Assembly: GCA_027596035.1 (NCBI GenBank)
Contig: JADGJA010000058.1
Span: forward strand, 1-53,693
Source of the DNA: Thoreauomyces humboldtii
Taxonomy: Eukaryota > Chytridiomycota > Chytridiomycetes > Spizellomycetales > Powellomycetaceae
Reading direction: 5' to 3'
DNA length: 53,693 nucleotides
Position numbers and translations under genes: made by a program. Below are positions 21,215-30,544 of the stretch, piece by piece. Under the pieces are notes generated by a model. It saw only the letters and a program-made list of their open reading frames with translations. It was not told the DNA's origin and made no database searches. How positions within the stretch are numbered: position 1 is the first letter of the stretch; each line of letters opens with the position of its first letter.

Positions 21215-23005
21215 TTATTTGTAGATGACACTAACTGTATTTTCCCCTACCCTCGCTTTGTCTTTTTCGCTCATAAAAAACGTTTTCACTTTTTGAATGG
21301 TTGCTCGGGTGGGAGAGGCCTACACAAAGCATTATTAGCCTCGAGTAACTTGCCAGGACAAAGTCATGACCATTCTACCTCGTGTCGGAAGGATTGAATA
21401 AATAGTAGTCGATTCGAAATCATTTCCTTTGTTACTGCCGGACATATATCCCAGTCCGCATGCAGTACGTTGTCATCATCCATGTATCGCACCAAAATGG
21501 CGAGCGTGATGCCGACTGACCGGTCTTTGCCTTCAAGGAATGGCGCGATAAGCAGGATGAAGCAGTCAAAAGCACCACACGGCCGTCACTCACCTTGCAT
21601 GCAATGTATTAGGATACGCTTTTCGTCCCGCAGCGCCCCTCGAACACTTTCAAGAACGCTATCCAACGACTGGTAAAGCGCCTGCTGTCCCTTTTTGCCC
21701 TCTGGAATCGGCAGATAAAGGTACTGCCCTGCCGCTATTCGCGTTTCCTTGTCGGAAAAGTCGTGCTCCGGAGCTCCGCAATTGATGACAAGATCATAGT
21801 CCGCGAAGCACGTCGGCGGCCAGGCACTTGCGCGGTTGCCAATGAAGATGCGGGTGTTTCCGATACGCGTGGCTGGTCCGGCTGAATCCAGGCTTTGAGA
21901 AGGTGCAGCTTTCTGTTCCGCCACAATGCGAAGAACCTCCTCTCTGCACGCTGTGGGTGTCGATGCTGCCAGCAACAGGTCGCGATATTTCCAAAAGAGT
22001 TGAGGTGTCAGACCCTGGAGGCGGGGGTGAGCTAGATCCTAAGAAAAGGCGGAATGAAAGGATCGGTACCTCTGACCAAAGCTCATGGTCATCCGCAGAA
22101 CCCTGCACGTAAGTGTACCCTGGGCGGTTGTGAACCCCATCCGGAACGGCCTGGGACGCGCTGACAAGCACGATTGGCGAGAAGACTAAATCGTCAGGGG
22201 CCCAGTCGAAAGCCCCGTCCAGAGTGGACGCTGGAGTGATCCAGATGGGCCTAAGAGGTTTGGACAACTGTTTGGCAATCAATCGGATGTTAACAGTCGA
22301 AGCCTGTTATGATGGTGCGTAAGACGAATGTCACCAGAAAACTGCAACTAACATCGTAACAGGAACTAACTAGCAATTTTTGAACGAATCCAGGTATTCG
22401 TTCTCGCATCTGCTCGCTTTCGGAAGCGGACACGGCACCGGGCGGCGAGTGAAGGCGTGTGTCCCAGAATGACGGTGTTGGAATGTCCGGTGTCCCGTGC
22501 ATGCTAGCTACGGCGTTATTGATGACGCAGCACCATATCGGAACCGTCTTGCTCAACGAGTCGGGTATCCGTTTCCCGTTCCGTGTACTATCTACAATGA
22601 TCAGGCTGTAAGAACCGGAGGTTGATGTCAGCTGCTTGCCAAGAGGTCAACGCAAAGAAAATGGTCGTCAACAACCCTTGTTGCTGACACAGAGTCGCCA
22701 GTATGTGATAGTTCAGGCGCCGAAGGTTGAACGACCATTGACCATGATGTCCATCGGTAGATTTGAAGTAAACACTTTGACCGTTGGCCTGGTGCGGTGA
22801 GTTTAGCTGCTGAGATACACGACACCAAAAGGCTGATGCCTACCTTTGTGGGGTCGATGTACCAGCTGCCGCACCGCTCGTTGGGTACAATAGGTAATGA
22901 AGAGAACTTTTCCGCAACTTTCGTCACGAACAAAGCGTCATCGGCTACGGATTTCAACCTGTTGAATCTGGATAAAGGATCAGGAATGAGTTCAGGTCTG
23001 AGCAC
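21215..23005 (-). CDS. RIT1: Initiator tRNA phosphoribosyltransferase RIT1
   Basis: Adds a 2'-O-ribosyl phosphate to position 64 of initiator tRNA, keeping it out of elongation; found in fungi and plants. Exons read: ..-22844, 22788-22676, 22605-22371, 22303-22070, 22014-21594, 21530-21379 and 21319-21215. Family marks: LPIVPNERCGSWYI, NGQSVYFKSTDGHHGQWSF, LRRLNYHIL, IIVDSTRNGKRIPDSLSKT, VPIWCCVIN, RPIWITPAST and LTPQLFWKYRDLLL. The C-terminal phosphatase-like domain keeps an HC-X5-R pocket, HCMQGKDRSVG, created by splicing across the 21594/21530 junction. The last exon gives ASPTRATIQKVKTFFM. The first exon is unresolved: the codon at 23005 is GTG, and a plausible ATG exon (MSDWKYSSVTSQESQ) lies at about 23090. 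Confidence 0.9.
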
Positions 23006-23338
23006 CGGCCGGCTGGTCAGAGGAACACCACATACATTGGCGTTGAGACTCTTGGCTCGTCACGCTAGAGTATTTCCAGTCTGACATACGTACATGCTAC
23101 GGGTTGCCTTTCGTATGGTTTCTCTATCCTGCCTTGACATTTCGTGGTCAAAGTGACTTCCTCACACATTTGGCCAGGAGGGGGCGGGAAGAGAGAGCAT
23201 GAGGAGGAGGCTGTACATTTCACCTGGCCATGAATGACGACTCACTGATTCCCGGGCGCGTCCAAAACCGCCAGATGGACTCCGACTTCAACAACGATGC
23301 GCGTCCTTCGCAATCGACTCTCCACAGCTTAACAGGTT
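23006..23338. promoter_or_regulatory. RIT1/glycosyltransferase-like divergent region
   Basis: About 330 bases that must hold the RIT1 first exon (probably near 23040-23095, minus strand) and both promoters. An ATG at 23230 on the plus strand opens a short frame with no recognisable protein. Confidence 0.4.
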
Positions 23339-24013
23339 ATGAGGGCCTCCATACCCGTCCGCAGGATTCTTTCCTCGAAGACATGCATCGTCTTCAACTT
23401 CCTCCTCCTCACTTTCAACCTCCTCCTCATCTTCGACGACACCTATCCCATCTCCAGTCCATCCAGCATCTTCGCAGCCCGCTTTTCCGTCTATTTGCAT
23501 AGCACCTCCAATTCGTCCACCACCATAACCACTCTGTCGACCATCCTTCCTCCAGAGACTCAGACGAAGGTCTATGTCAACGACTTCCATTCGGACGCAT
23601 CCACAGCCTCGCTTTACAAACGCCAAGTGTACACGCATACCCTACGAGATTGCCTCTCAGGCCCTACTCTCCTATGCATGGTCCTCGAGGACGACATCGT
23701 GTTCCTCGATCCCCCGTCTACCATCGCCACCATCGTGCGAAACACAATTTCGTACTATACCAACGATCTCATGTACTGGGACTGTTCCAAACACGGGTAC
23801 AAGTACCTGCCGACGGGGAGGACGGGAAATAAGGCCATATGCAGGATATTCACGAAGCATCGGCTGGGCGAGTTCACGGACTGTTACGAAAGAACGGACG
23901 AGCCTGCCGATATTGCCATCCGCACTTGCATGAACGAATTGGAAATTGCGCAGGGAAGATTCTTGATCGTGCAGCATACAGGGGCTAGGACAAGAATACC
24001 CAAACTTGAATAA
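23339..24013 (+). CDS. Small type II membrane protein, PGAP4-like glycosyltransferase candidate
   Basis: A 224-residue single-exon protein. A basic N-terminus (MRASIPVRRILSSK) precedes one membrane anchor at about residues 16-32 (CIVFNFLLLTFNLLLIF), predicting a Golgi or ER type II topology. The lumenal part has MVLEDDIVF, an acidic motif of the kind that binds metal and nucleotide sugar in GT-A enzymes, then IARTCMNEL-like helices and FLIVQHTGARTR near the end. The LEDD motif, the late VQHTG segment and single anchor recall PGAP4/TMEM246 and fungal relatives that act on GPI anchors. PGAP4 is nearly twice as long, so this is either a minimal form or another family. Function is unproven. Confidence 0.55.
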   Translation: MRASIPVRRILSSKTCIVFNFLLLTFNLLLIFDDTYPISSPSSIFAARFSVYLHSTSNSSTTITTLSTILPPETQTKVYVNDFHSDASTASLYKRQVYTHTLRDCLSGPTLLCMVLEDDIVFLDPPSTIATIVRNTISYYTNDLMYWDCSKHGYKYLPTGRTGNKAICRIFTKHRLGEFTDCYERTDEPADIAIRTCMNELEIAQGRFLIVQHTGARTRIPKLE

Positions 24014-24227
24014 TGAGCATTATAGCGATTGCTAATATCTCTGCGGCAATGCCTGTCCGCCCGCGGGGGATATACAGTGGGAAGCAGGCAGAGCCCAGCG
24101 GGCTGTGAATTTGTTCGACAGGGAAGGCGGTGACTCATCACTATCGTCTTTTGTGCGGTGTCACTCTGCAATCCCCTTCATCGTCCCATCGTGCATCGCC
24201 ATCTGCCTCCCAATCCCCCCAATACCA

Positions 24228-26962
24228 ATGAACCTCATAAAGCAATTGACAAGGCGGACTACTTCAAGTGATTTAACGGAAATTGCAGTTGCGCTTGCCC
24301 TCCTCTGCTATGGAAAGTACATCTCAAGTCTCTCCGGAACGGTCTACTTGAGCGGAGCAGCATATGCACTCCTTGGCGCCTCATTCTTTTACGTCTCATC
24401 GTCTACACGGGACTTCAAAGCGACCAGCTCAGCAACCCGTACACGAGTCCTGCTGGTTATTTTGGCATCCACCGCAATGTCCGCCGGCCTAACGCGCCGC
24501 CTGGACCACACCGCCAAAGTTTACAAAACCTCCCAACTTCTGGATACGACGTCAAAGCTTCTTGACACGTGTCGGCCAGCTGCACGCCTAATAGGACCAG
24601 AAGAGTCTACAATGTACGAAAACGCTGTTTACAATGACCCGGGAGCCTCTCTGCGTTGCGAGCCCGCCAGCTGCGACTGCCTTGATGGGGTGGCCCGTGC
24701 TCGGGGCGACCGGAAATGTCAGCTGCTGAGGACCGTTGAACCACCATTCAACGTTTCTCGAGCCGGCACTTACATAGCGCATTATCACTTTGAATGTGGA
24801 CTTCAGGGAAAAGGTCCAGGGAGATTCTTTACACCACCTGTTTCCCGGGTTCTCCGCGTTCGTCAGCGTCCCTCGCTTGCGCTCCGGCGCGTGGGAGAGC
24901 AGTACCGCAGCGTGGAAGTCCAATTCTCCGGGCTAGTCTGTGCTTCAGCGCCGGATGGAGATGCGGAAAGCAGCTTGTCGGCATCTGCGTGTCCAACGCT
25001 GACATCCGCATCCTTCCAAATCAGCTTGATTGATGCGAAGGGAACGCAGTCATCGTCCTACATTGCTATTTCACGTGTCAAAGTTATCCCGCAGAGAAAC
25101 GATACCTCATCGTCCGATCTATCTGGGAATGTGTTTCGCTTACATCTACCCACAATCAAAATAGGAAACGGCTCGCTATCGATCCTGCCGGCCGCGTCAA
25201 AGTGCTACGACGCTCTCCCACCATATTCGCCTTGTGATCACAGTCCCGCTATTGTTCCTTTAGCTGGAGGCCCCTCAACAACAATTGCACTGAGCCAGCG
25301 TATCTCATCCGAATTGCTAGTGGTCAGTCTGGCCTTCTCGGAGGCAGTTGGTGAACGATCCGCTGAGGAGACGCGACCATTATGCCGGGAATCTCTGGTG
25401 TTTTACGTGGTGTCATCGCCACGACCCACGTTCTGGTCTCGAACTCTGACGCGCACCCCCGTCCGCATTCGTGAGATCCATCCGGAGGACGAAACCACCT
25501 ATATGGTGTCCCTGGAGCTTTCCGCCGCGATGTTTAGGGCAGGGGACCGACTAGTTGCAAAGATCAACGAACCCTCCCGCTCCCGGAACGGACGAGCACT
25601 GGTTGCTTTGGCGTGGCCGCGCTTAGAGGTCGAGGCATCCACATGGGAGTTTGCGCTCGCTCTCGGACAGTGTTGCGGAGAGGAGGCTAATAGCTATCCG
25701 ATTGTTGAGCATGCAGAGCTATGTGATTCTCGCGATAGCTTTCAGGCCACTTTGGACCCCTGTCCCACCGTTGCTAAAGCGATTCCGGAGTTACTAAGAC
25801 AAGCAGCGACCACCGTGCGGAAGTCGAGCGTGCCCCTGAAGCTCAACGGTCCACCTGTGATTACTCTGTATCAGCAGCAGGAGTTTACTGATCCAGGTGT
25901 TATCGACCAGGATGACCAGGTGGCCGTTTACTTTGACCGCCCGAAAGATATCCCAGGAAGCTACATCCAGACATACTCGATTGGTCCAGATGAAGCTCTG
26001 GACACCGTTACCCGCGTTATCCGAGTTCGCGATGGTCCGCCAAAGCCGTTTATTCTCGGATGGTTTCCTGACGTCGATGCTGGAGGCATGATCGTCCTCC
26101 TTCGCTTCTCACACACGGTAGCAAACGTTTCGGCAGAAGGCGTGACCGTGTCTTTCGGAGCTGGCCCGGTCGGCATCGTAAATATGACGCATGAGCCGGC
26201 GATCGATGCATGGCGACTGCATCTAGCCCGGGGGCCCACAGACGAAGAGGCCCCAGTGTTGCAGCTGGTATTTTCCGAGCTTGCGTGTGCCGACCCGATG
26301 CCACATGGACTATGTAGTCCCACATTACTAGCTCTTGCGATGGATCAACCACTGGCGGTCACAGTGATTGAGGTCGCCTGGCAGCGAGGAAGCGTCCGTG
26401 TGCACCTGATGCCACTCGTTACGGTACGAGGTGACGGGCTGGACCCGTCCCTCTTCCACGCCAAGTGGACGTCATTGTCCGAAGTTGATGGTGCTTCGGT
26501 ATCGCGAGTCGAGACCCTCCCGGACCAGGGTATGATGGTGGTCGTGGAATTCGGAAGTGACCGTCGAACGCTCGAAGAACGGCAAGATCTCAATGGCCGT
26601 CAACTTCTGCTTTGCCCGCAAGGCTCAGATTTGATCGACCCAACCTCCAGACGTATCCTCACTGACTGCCTAACCATTCCACGTAACTTGCATTCGTTGA
26701 TCTTCTGCCAAAAGATTCGATCTAACGCCTCCATGTTGCAGATGCGGACGTCAAACAACCACTTCGCCGTGCTGCTCGTAAGGCGCACTGGACTCTGACC
26801 ATCTGTTGGGTACTCTGGCGTTTGGTTTTCCGGGAAGTGCTCCTCGCATTGTACCATTGGCGGGTTTTTCTGGGCTGTACACTGGCGTATAGCTGTTTAC
26901 GAGCATTCCGAGGGCGGGCGTTTCTATCCTTACCATCCCGCCCTATCCCGTTTTCGCCCTAG
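24228..26962 (+). CDS. Large membrane-anchored protein with two DUF5011-like Ig folds
   Basis: About 891 residues after splicing; I do not know its function. The start is the ATG at 24228; the frame continues upstream only from a GTG. Residues about 14-100 contain three hydrophobic segments (EIAVALALLCYGKYI, LSGAAYALLGASFFYVS, RVLLVILASTAMSAGL). The extracytoplasmic part has a Cys-rich DUF5011-like unit (about 124-215: YENAVYNDPGA ... RAGTYIAHYHFEC ... VSRVLRVRQRP) and a second one (about 543-605: YQQQEFTDPGVIDQ ... IPGSYIQTYSI ... TVTRVIRVRDGP). Between and after them are beta-rich stretches with repeated strands such as LVVSLAFSEAV, MIVLLRFSHTV and MMVVVEFGS, suggesting serial Ig-like domains. 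An intron at 26683-26741 (CTAAC branch) is likely; splicing replaces a short end by a hydrophobic, Arg-flanked tail ending in the TAG at 26960-26962. Confidence 0.65.
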
Positions 26963-27600
26963 TCCGGAAGTATTTGGCAGTCGTAATACAAGTAGGCCGC
27001 TATCGAAACCTGGCCGTTATGGGCTATGAGTTGACAACTTAGAGTTGTACATTGATGCCGATGTACCGGACGGGAAGATCCAGACACAGACAGATGCATG
27101 GTAAGATGGGACAGACTGATGCATGGGGTGCATGGGATCACATCTTACTGTCGATGTACAAGTTACGATTCGCTTGGGTCCCATAACGTATCCAAGCCTC
27201 CAAGGGTTCCGGGCTGGGTGTGGTCCGTGCCGCTAAACGCGGGAGCCAAGGATAACCAAGGAACACATGTCAAGAGTGAGACAGGTGTGTGGCTTTGCCC
27301 GATGACGTAGTTTTGGGAACATGCCGCAGTCGCAGATTGGGGGGGATCTTCTGATTAGGGGATCTTCTTCCCAAAAAAAACCTTAAGCACTTTTTTGTTC
27401 GGCACATTTATTTCCTTTCAAAGTTTTCGCTTCTCTCGTTCAGGAATCATGACACAATACGTACTGTATATGGCCTCTTCATATAAGAAGAAGGAGCGGC
27501 CACTTGGTCGCCTTACGGGAACTCACCACTGCCTTACCATCTTCGCGATCAAAAGCTGATTCGAAACCCAAAGCGCTACCGCAGCATCGCACTTTTCAAC
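26963..27600. promoter_or_regulatory. Upstream region of the MscS channel gene
   Basis: About 640 bases between two plus-strand genes. A GATGCATGG word occurs twice with related copies (27092-27140). CATATAAG near 27479, about 120 bases before the ATG, could serve as a TATA box. No coding sequence recognised. Confidence 0.4.
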
Positions 27601-28949
27601 ATGGTGACCGGCATCGACGAGGAGTGGCAGCGCATCGTTATTCCCATAGGAGCTGTCCTAGCCTCATGGATCCTGCACACTATCATCTTCTTCTTCGCGA
27701 AAGTGGCCGCGGCGAAGACTCCCTGGCCTTTTGACGACGACCTTGTGTCCTTCAGGTAAGGAATCTTGACTTGAAGCCGTCCGAGACGCCCTTTCCTGAT
27801 ACTGCCTTGATCTTCCACAGCAAATGGCCATGGTTCTGTCTTCTGCCCGTGATAGCAATCTTGATAGCGATGCCAAGAATCAACATCGATCCAAACGTGT
27901 ACACCGACTTGCATCGAGGAATGTCCGTTCTCCTCATTATAGCCATAGGCTACTACGCAGGCAATATGGTCCGGCTCGCAGCAACAGTTCTTCTACGAAC
28001 TCACAACGTCGACTCGGAGAACAATCTCACAGCGCGAATCGCACACACTCAGATTCAAGTTTTCAAGAGACTCTGCTACGGATTCATCGCTATAATTTGC
28101 GCGGCTTGCATCGTCTTTACGTTCCCAACCGCGTGGCAAATCGGAGCGTCTCTTCTTGCCTCCGCCGGTGTCATGGGCATTATCCTCGGCATCGCCGCAA
28201 AGCCCATGGTCGAAAACTCCTTGAGCTCCTTCATCATCGCGATCACTCGTCCAGTCTTGCTGGACGACGAGGTCGTCATCGACGGAGAGTACGGTCGGGT
28301 TGAGGCCATTCAGTCCATGTTCATTGTCGTGCGAACCTGGGATGCGCGGCGCCTCATCATCCCCCTCTCTCGGATCTTCTCCTCGACCTTCGAAAACTGG
28401 TCGAGGCGCTCGCCGTGGAAGATCGGCACCGCGTTCTTGTACCTCGACCCGAGCGTTCCGGTAGCGGAGGTCCGAGCCCTGTTCAACGACCATGTGCTTC
28501 CTACCTCGGGAGGCCTGTGGGATGGCAAGGTCGCAAACTGTGCCGTCACCGACGTGACCACTGACGGTTGGCTGCAAATCCGGTTTCTTGCCTCGGCGAA
28601 GGATCCATCGGCAGCCTTCGATCTCCGGTGCCACATCCGAGAAAAGGTCATCGAGGGAATCTCAAAGCGATGGCCGTTTGGGCTCTGTCGTTCGCGTGTG
28701 CAAGTCACCGGCGATCCGTGGCCTGCGAGCATGGAACGGACAGACAGCGGGAAAGACACGAAGGACCATATCGCGGCACCGAAGGAGCCGCTCAGGAACA
28801 TGCCGCTCAGTGTAGCGCGGCCGCTGTCCGAGGAGACGTCGCTGGGATCCAGTGAGATCCCGCCGCCGAGGGACTATTTCAGAGGCCTCGCCAGTGGCGA
28901 GCTGGACGGAGGCGGCCATACGGGGGACGGGGGACACCATGGATTCTAG
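27601..28949 (+). CDS. MscS-family mechanosensitive ion channel
   Basis: Small-conductance mechanosensitive channel that opens on membrane stretch. Two exons, 27601-27755 and 27821-28949, about 427 residues. Membrane segments: VIPIGAVLASWILHTIIFFFA (about 13-33), FCLLPVIAILIAM, MSVLLIIAIGYYAGNMV, LCYGFIAIICAACIVFTF, and the pore helix SLLASAGVMGIILGIAAKP with the Gly/Ala pattern of MscS TM3. The beta domain follows at once: FIIAITRPVLLDDEVVIDGEYGRVEAI, RLIIPLSRIFSSTFENWSR. The C-terminal 100 residues are Ser/Pro/Gly-rich. It lacks the EF-hand and extra membrane segments of the usual fungal ER-type MscS proteins (Msy1/Msy2), so it resembles compact bacterial or algal channels. Confidence 0.9.
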
Positions 28950-29126
28950 TATCTGCAATATATAGATTTAAAACTTTTTTCTAATGTTTAATTCATGATT
29001 TGGGAGTCGATCATGATGAGCGAAGTGCTGCACAGCGACTAGTAGAGGATGATATTTACAAAAATGGCACGAACAGGTGCGCCAGAAGGATAATGGCCAA
29101 AAAAAAAGAAAGAGGGCGAACTCGCT

Positions 29127-30023
29127 TCAGTTCGCAGCAGTACGAGCCTGCGCGCTGGCAGCGAAGAGACGCTCAACAAGGTCAACATTGGGATCGTCCG
29201 CTCCACCATGCAAAGGATACAGTGGAGAATCTCGGTGTGTCTGACAACAACCATACTGTGAGTATGAGCATAATCGGGTGCGACCGATGAAATCGCTTCG
29301 CGCCTACCATGGAAGGATCGTCGATGAGACTCGAGAAGGCTTCCAGGGAATTCGAATCTGCGCCATGTTCTGAGAAGACATTCCGCAGACCTTCCGTTGA
29401 CAGATCGCGCGCGGTCACTTCCGGGGCAGTGAACGTGGAGTCTGTAGGGAAACATAGATGAGGCTCGAAAGGCAAAGGCTTCCGACGTGTAGGCAGTGTC
29501 GCTCCTCGCGTACCTCCTTTGATAAGCCTCATTCCGATGGTAACCCTCATGATGGAGTTTACTCGGGAATCCTGCAGCAGGTACCGCCTGGACGTGGACC
29601 TCTGTCCGGCGCACTCGGCCAGGTTGACCGAGACCATGCCGACGTCTTCGGTGGACTTGCCCGCATTGACTGTCTGTTTCACCGACAGGACGAGTTCCGA
29701 GCTCTGCAGGACGCCGTCCTTCCCGATCACGATGGTCGGCTCGACGTGTATCTGCGTTTCCCACGTGACGGTGTGATCCTTGACGACCGCTCTGAGGGGG
29801 GGACGGTTCGCAATCAGCTGCATCGTCAGACGACGACCCGCATCGGAAAGGAAGGAATTGGGCGTGCCTACTTTGCGGTGGTTCCCTCAAAGCTCCCGCC
29901 ATTCTTTAGCTTCCACTTGACAAAGTAGAGACCGCTGACATATGGAAGGTTGGACATGTCGTGCAACGTCAAGGTGGCCTCGAACTTGACCTTCCGTGAC
30001 TTTGGCACAAACAGAGCTGCCAT
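29127..30023 (-). CDS. NT-C2 domain protein (EEIG1/EHBP1-type N-terminal C2)
   Basis: Single-domain protein of the NT-C2 class, a membrane- or adaptor-binding C2 variant. Four exons: 30023-29872, 29791-29514, 29441-29308 and 29255-29127, about 230 residues. The start MAALFVPKSRKVKFEATLTL and FVKWKLKNGGSFEGTTAK form the first strands; splicing then gives AVVKDHTVTWETQIHVE and ELVLSVKQTVNAGKSTEDVG, followed by VSVNLAECAG and the SIMRVTIGMRLIKG strand that ends the C2 fold. The rest is a helical tail ending LVERLFAASAQARTAAN. Fungal relatives are mostly uncharacterised; roles in endocytic or polarity scaffolds are inferred from EHBP1. Confidence 0.82.
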
Positions 30024-30544
30024 CGTGGCAGAACCCAGGGCGGCGAGAGAAAGGGAGAGGAAAAAGGTTCCGGACCAAGCTGGCGGAGATGCAACTTCTT
30101 TGCCTTTTAAGGACCTGGAGACGATGAACTGCTAGGTTGCTGTGGGGTGGGTCCTTGATGGAAGCAGAGAGGACCTTTCCTTCACTTATCAGGCAATTTC
30201 CGCTTTACATTCCTATGTGTAATACGGCTTTCTGGGAAGGAAGCCGAGGGAGGGGGGGAAGTTGGCGACAGGACACACCCACGAGAGAGCGACAGACAGA
30301 GGGAGGATCAGACAGACACCCACGCAACCGTCACCAAAAAGAGAATCGAAGGGGAAAACTCTCCGTGGGGAAACAGCTCGGAGTCAGTTAACTGCACAGC
30401 CCCCTTTGTGAGTCATCAGGAAACTGTCCTCCGTTCGTCCCCCCCCCCCATCGCTCGAGACTTTCCCGGACATCTTCCCACGGTCTGCAAACTCGTCCAG
30501 AGAAAGACTCGGTTTCCCCAGCGTTCAATCGGTCGAAGAGGACG
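30024..30544. promoter_or_regulatory. NT-C2/SYCP2-like divergent region
   Basis: About 520 bases, purine-rich on the plus strand between 30225 and 30360 (GAGGGAGG and GACAGACA words). Both flanking genes fire outward. No coding sequence recognised. Confidence 0.4.

Noticed and set aside
22628..23005. RIT1 start at 23005
   Set aside because: The codon there is GTG on the minus strand, not ATG. The true start must lie in an upstream exon.
24105..24227. 41-residue N-terminal extension of the DUF5011-like protein
   Set aside because: It begins with GTG; the first ATG is at 24228 and leads straight into basic residues and membrane helices.
27080..27145. Repeated GATGCATGG words as a transposon end or origin
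   Set aside because: Only two short copies with no inverted partner or target duplication were seen.
27993..28801. Two long minus-strand frames
   Set aside because: Antisense to the MscS beta domain, where codon bias keeps the opposite strand open.
29039..29902. 287-residue minus-strand frame
   Set aside because: Out-of-frame shadow of the NT-C2 gene; Arg/His-rich and unlike a natural protein.
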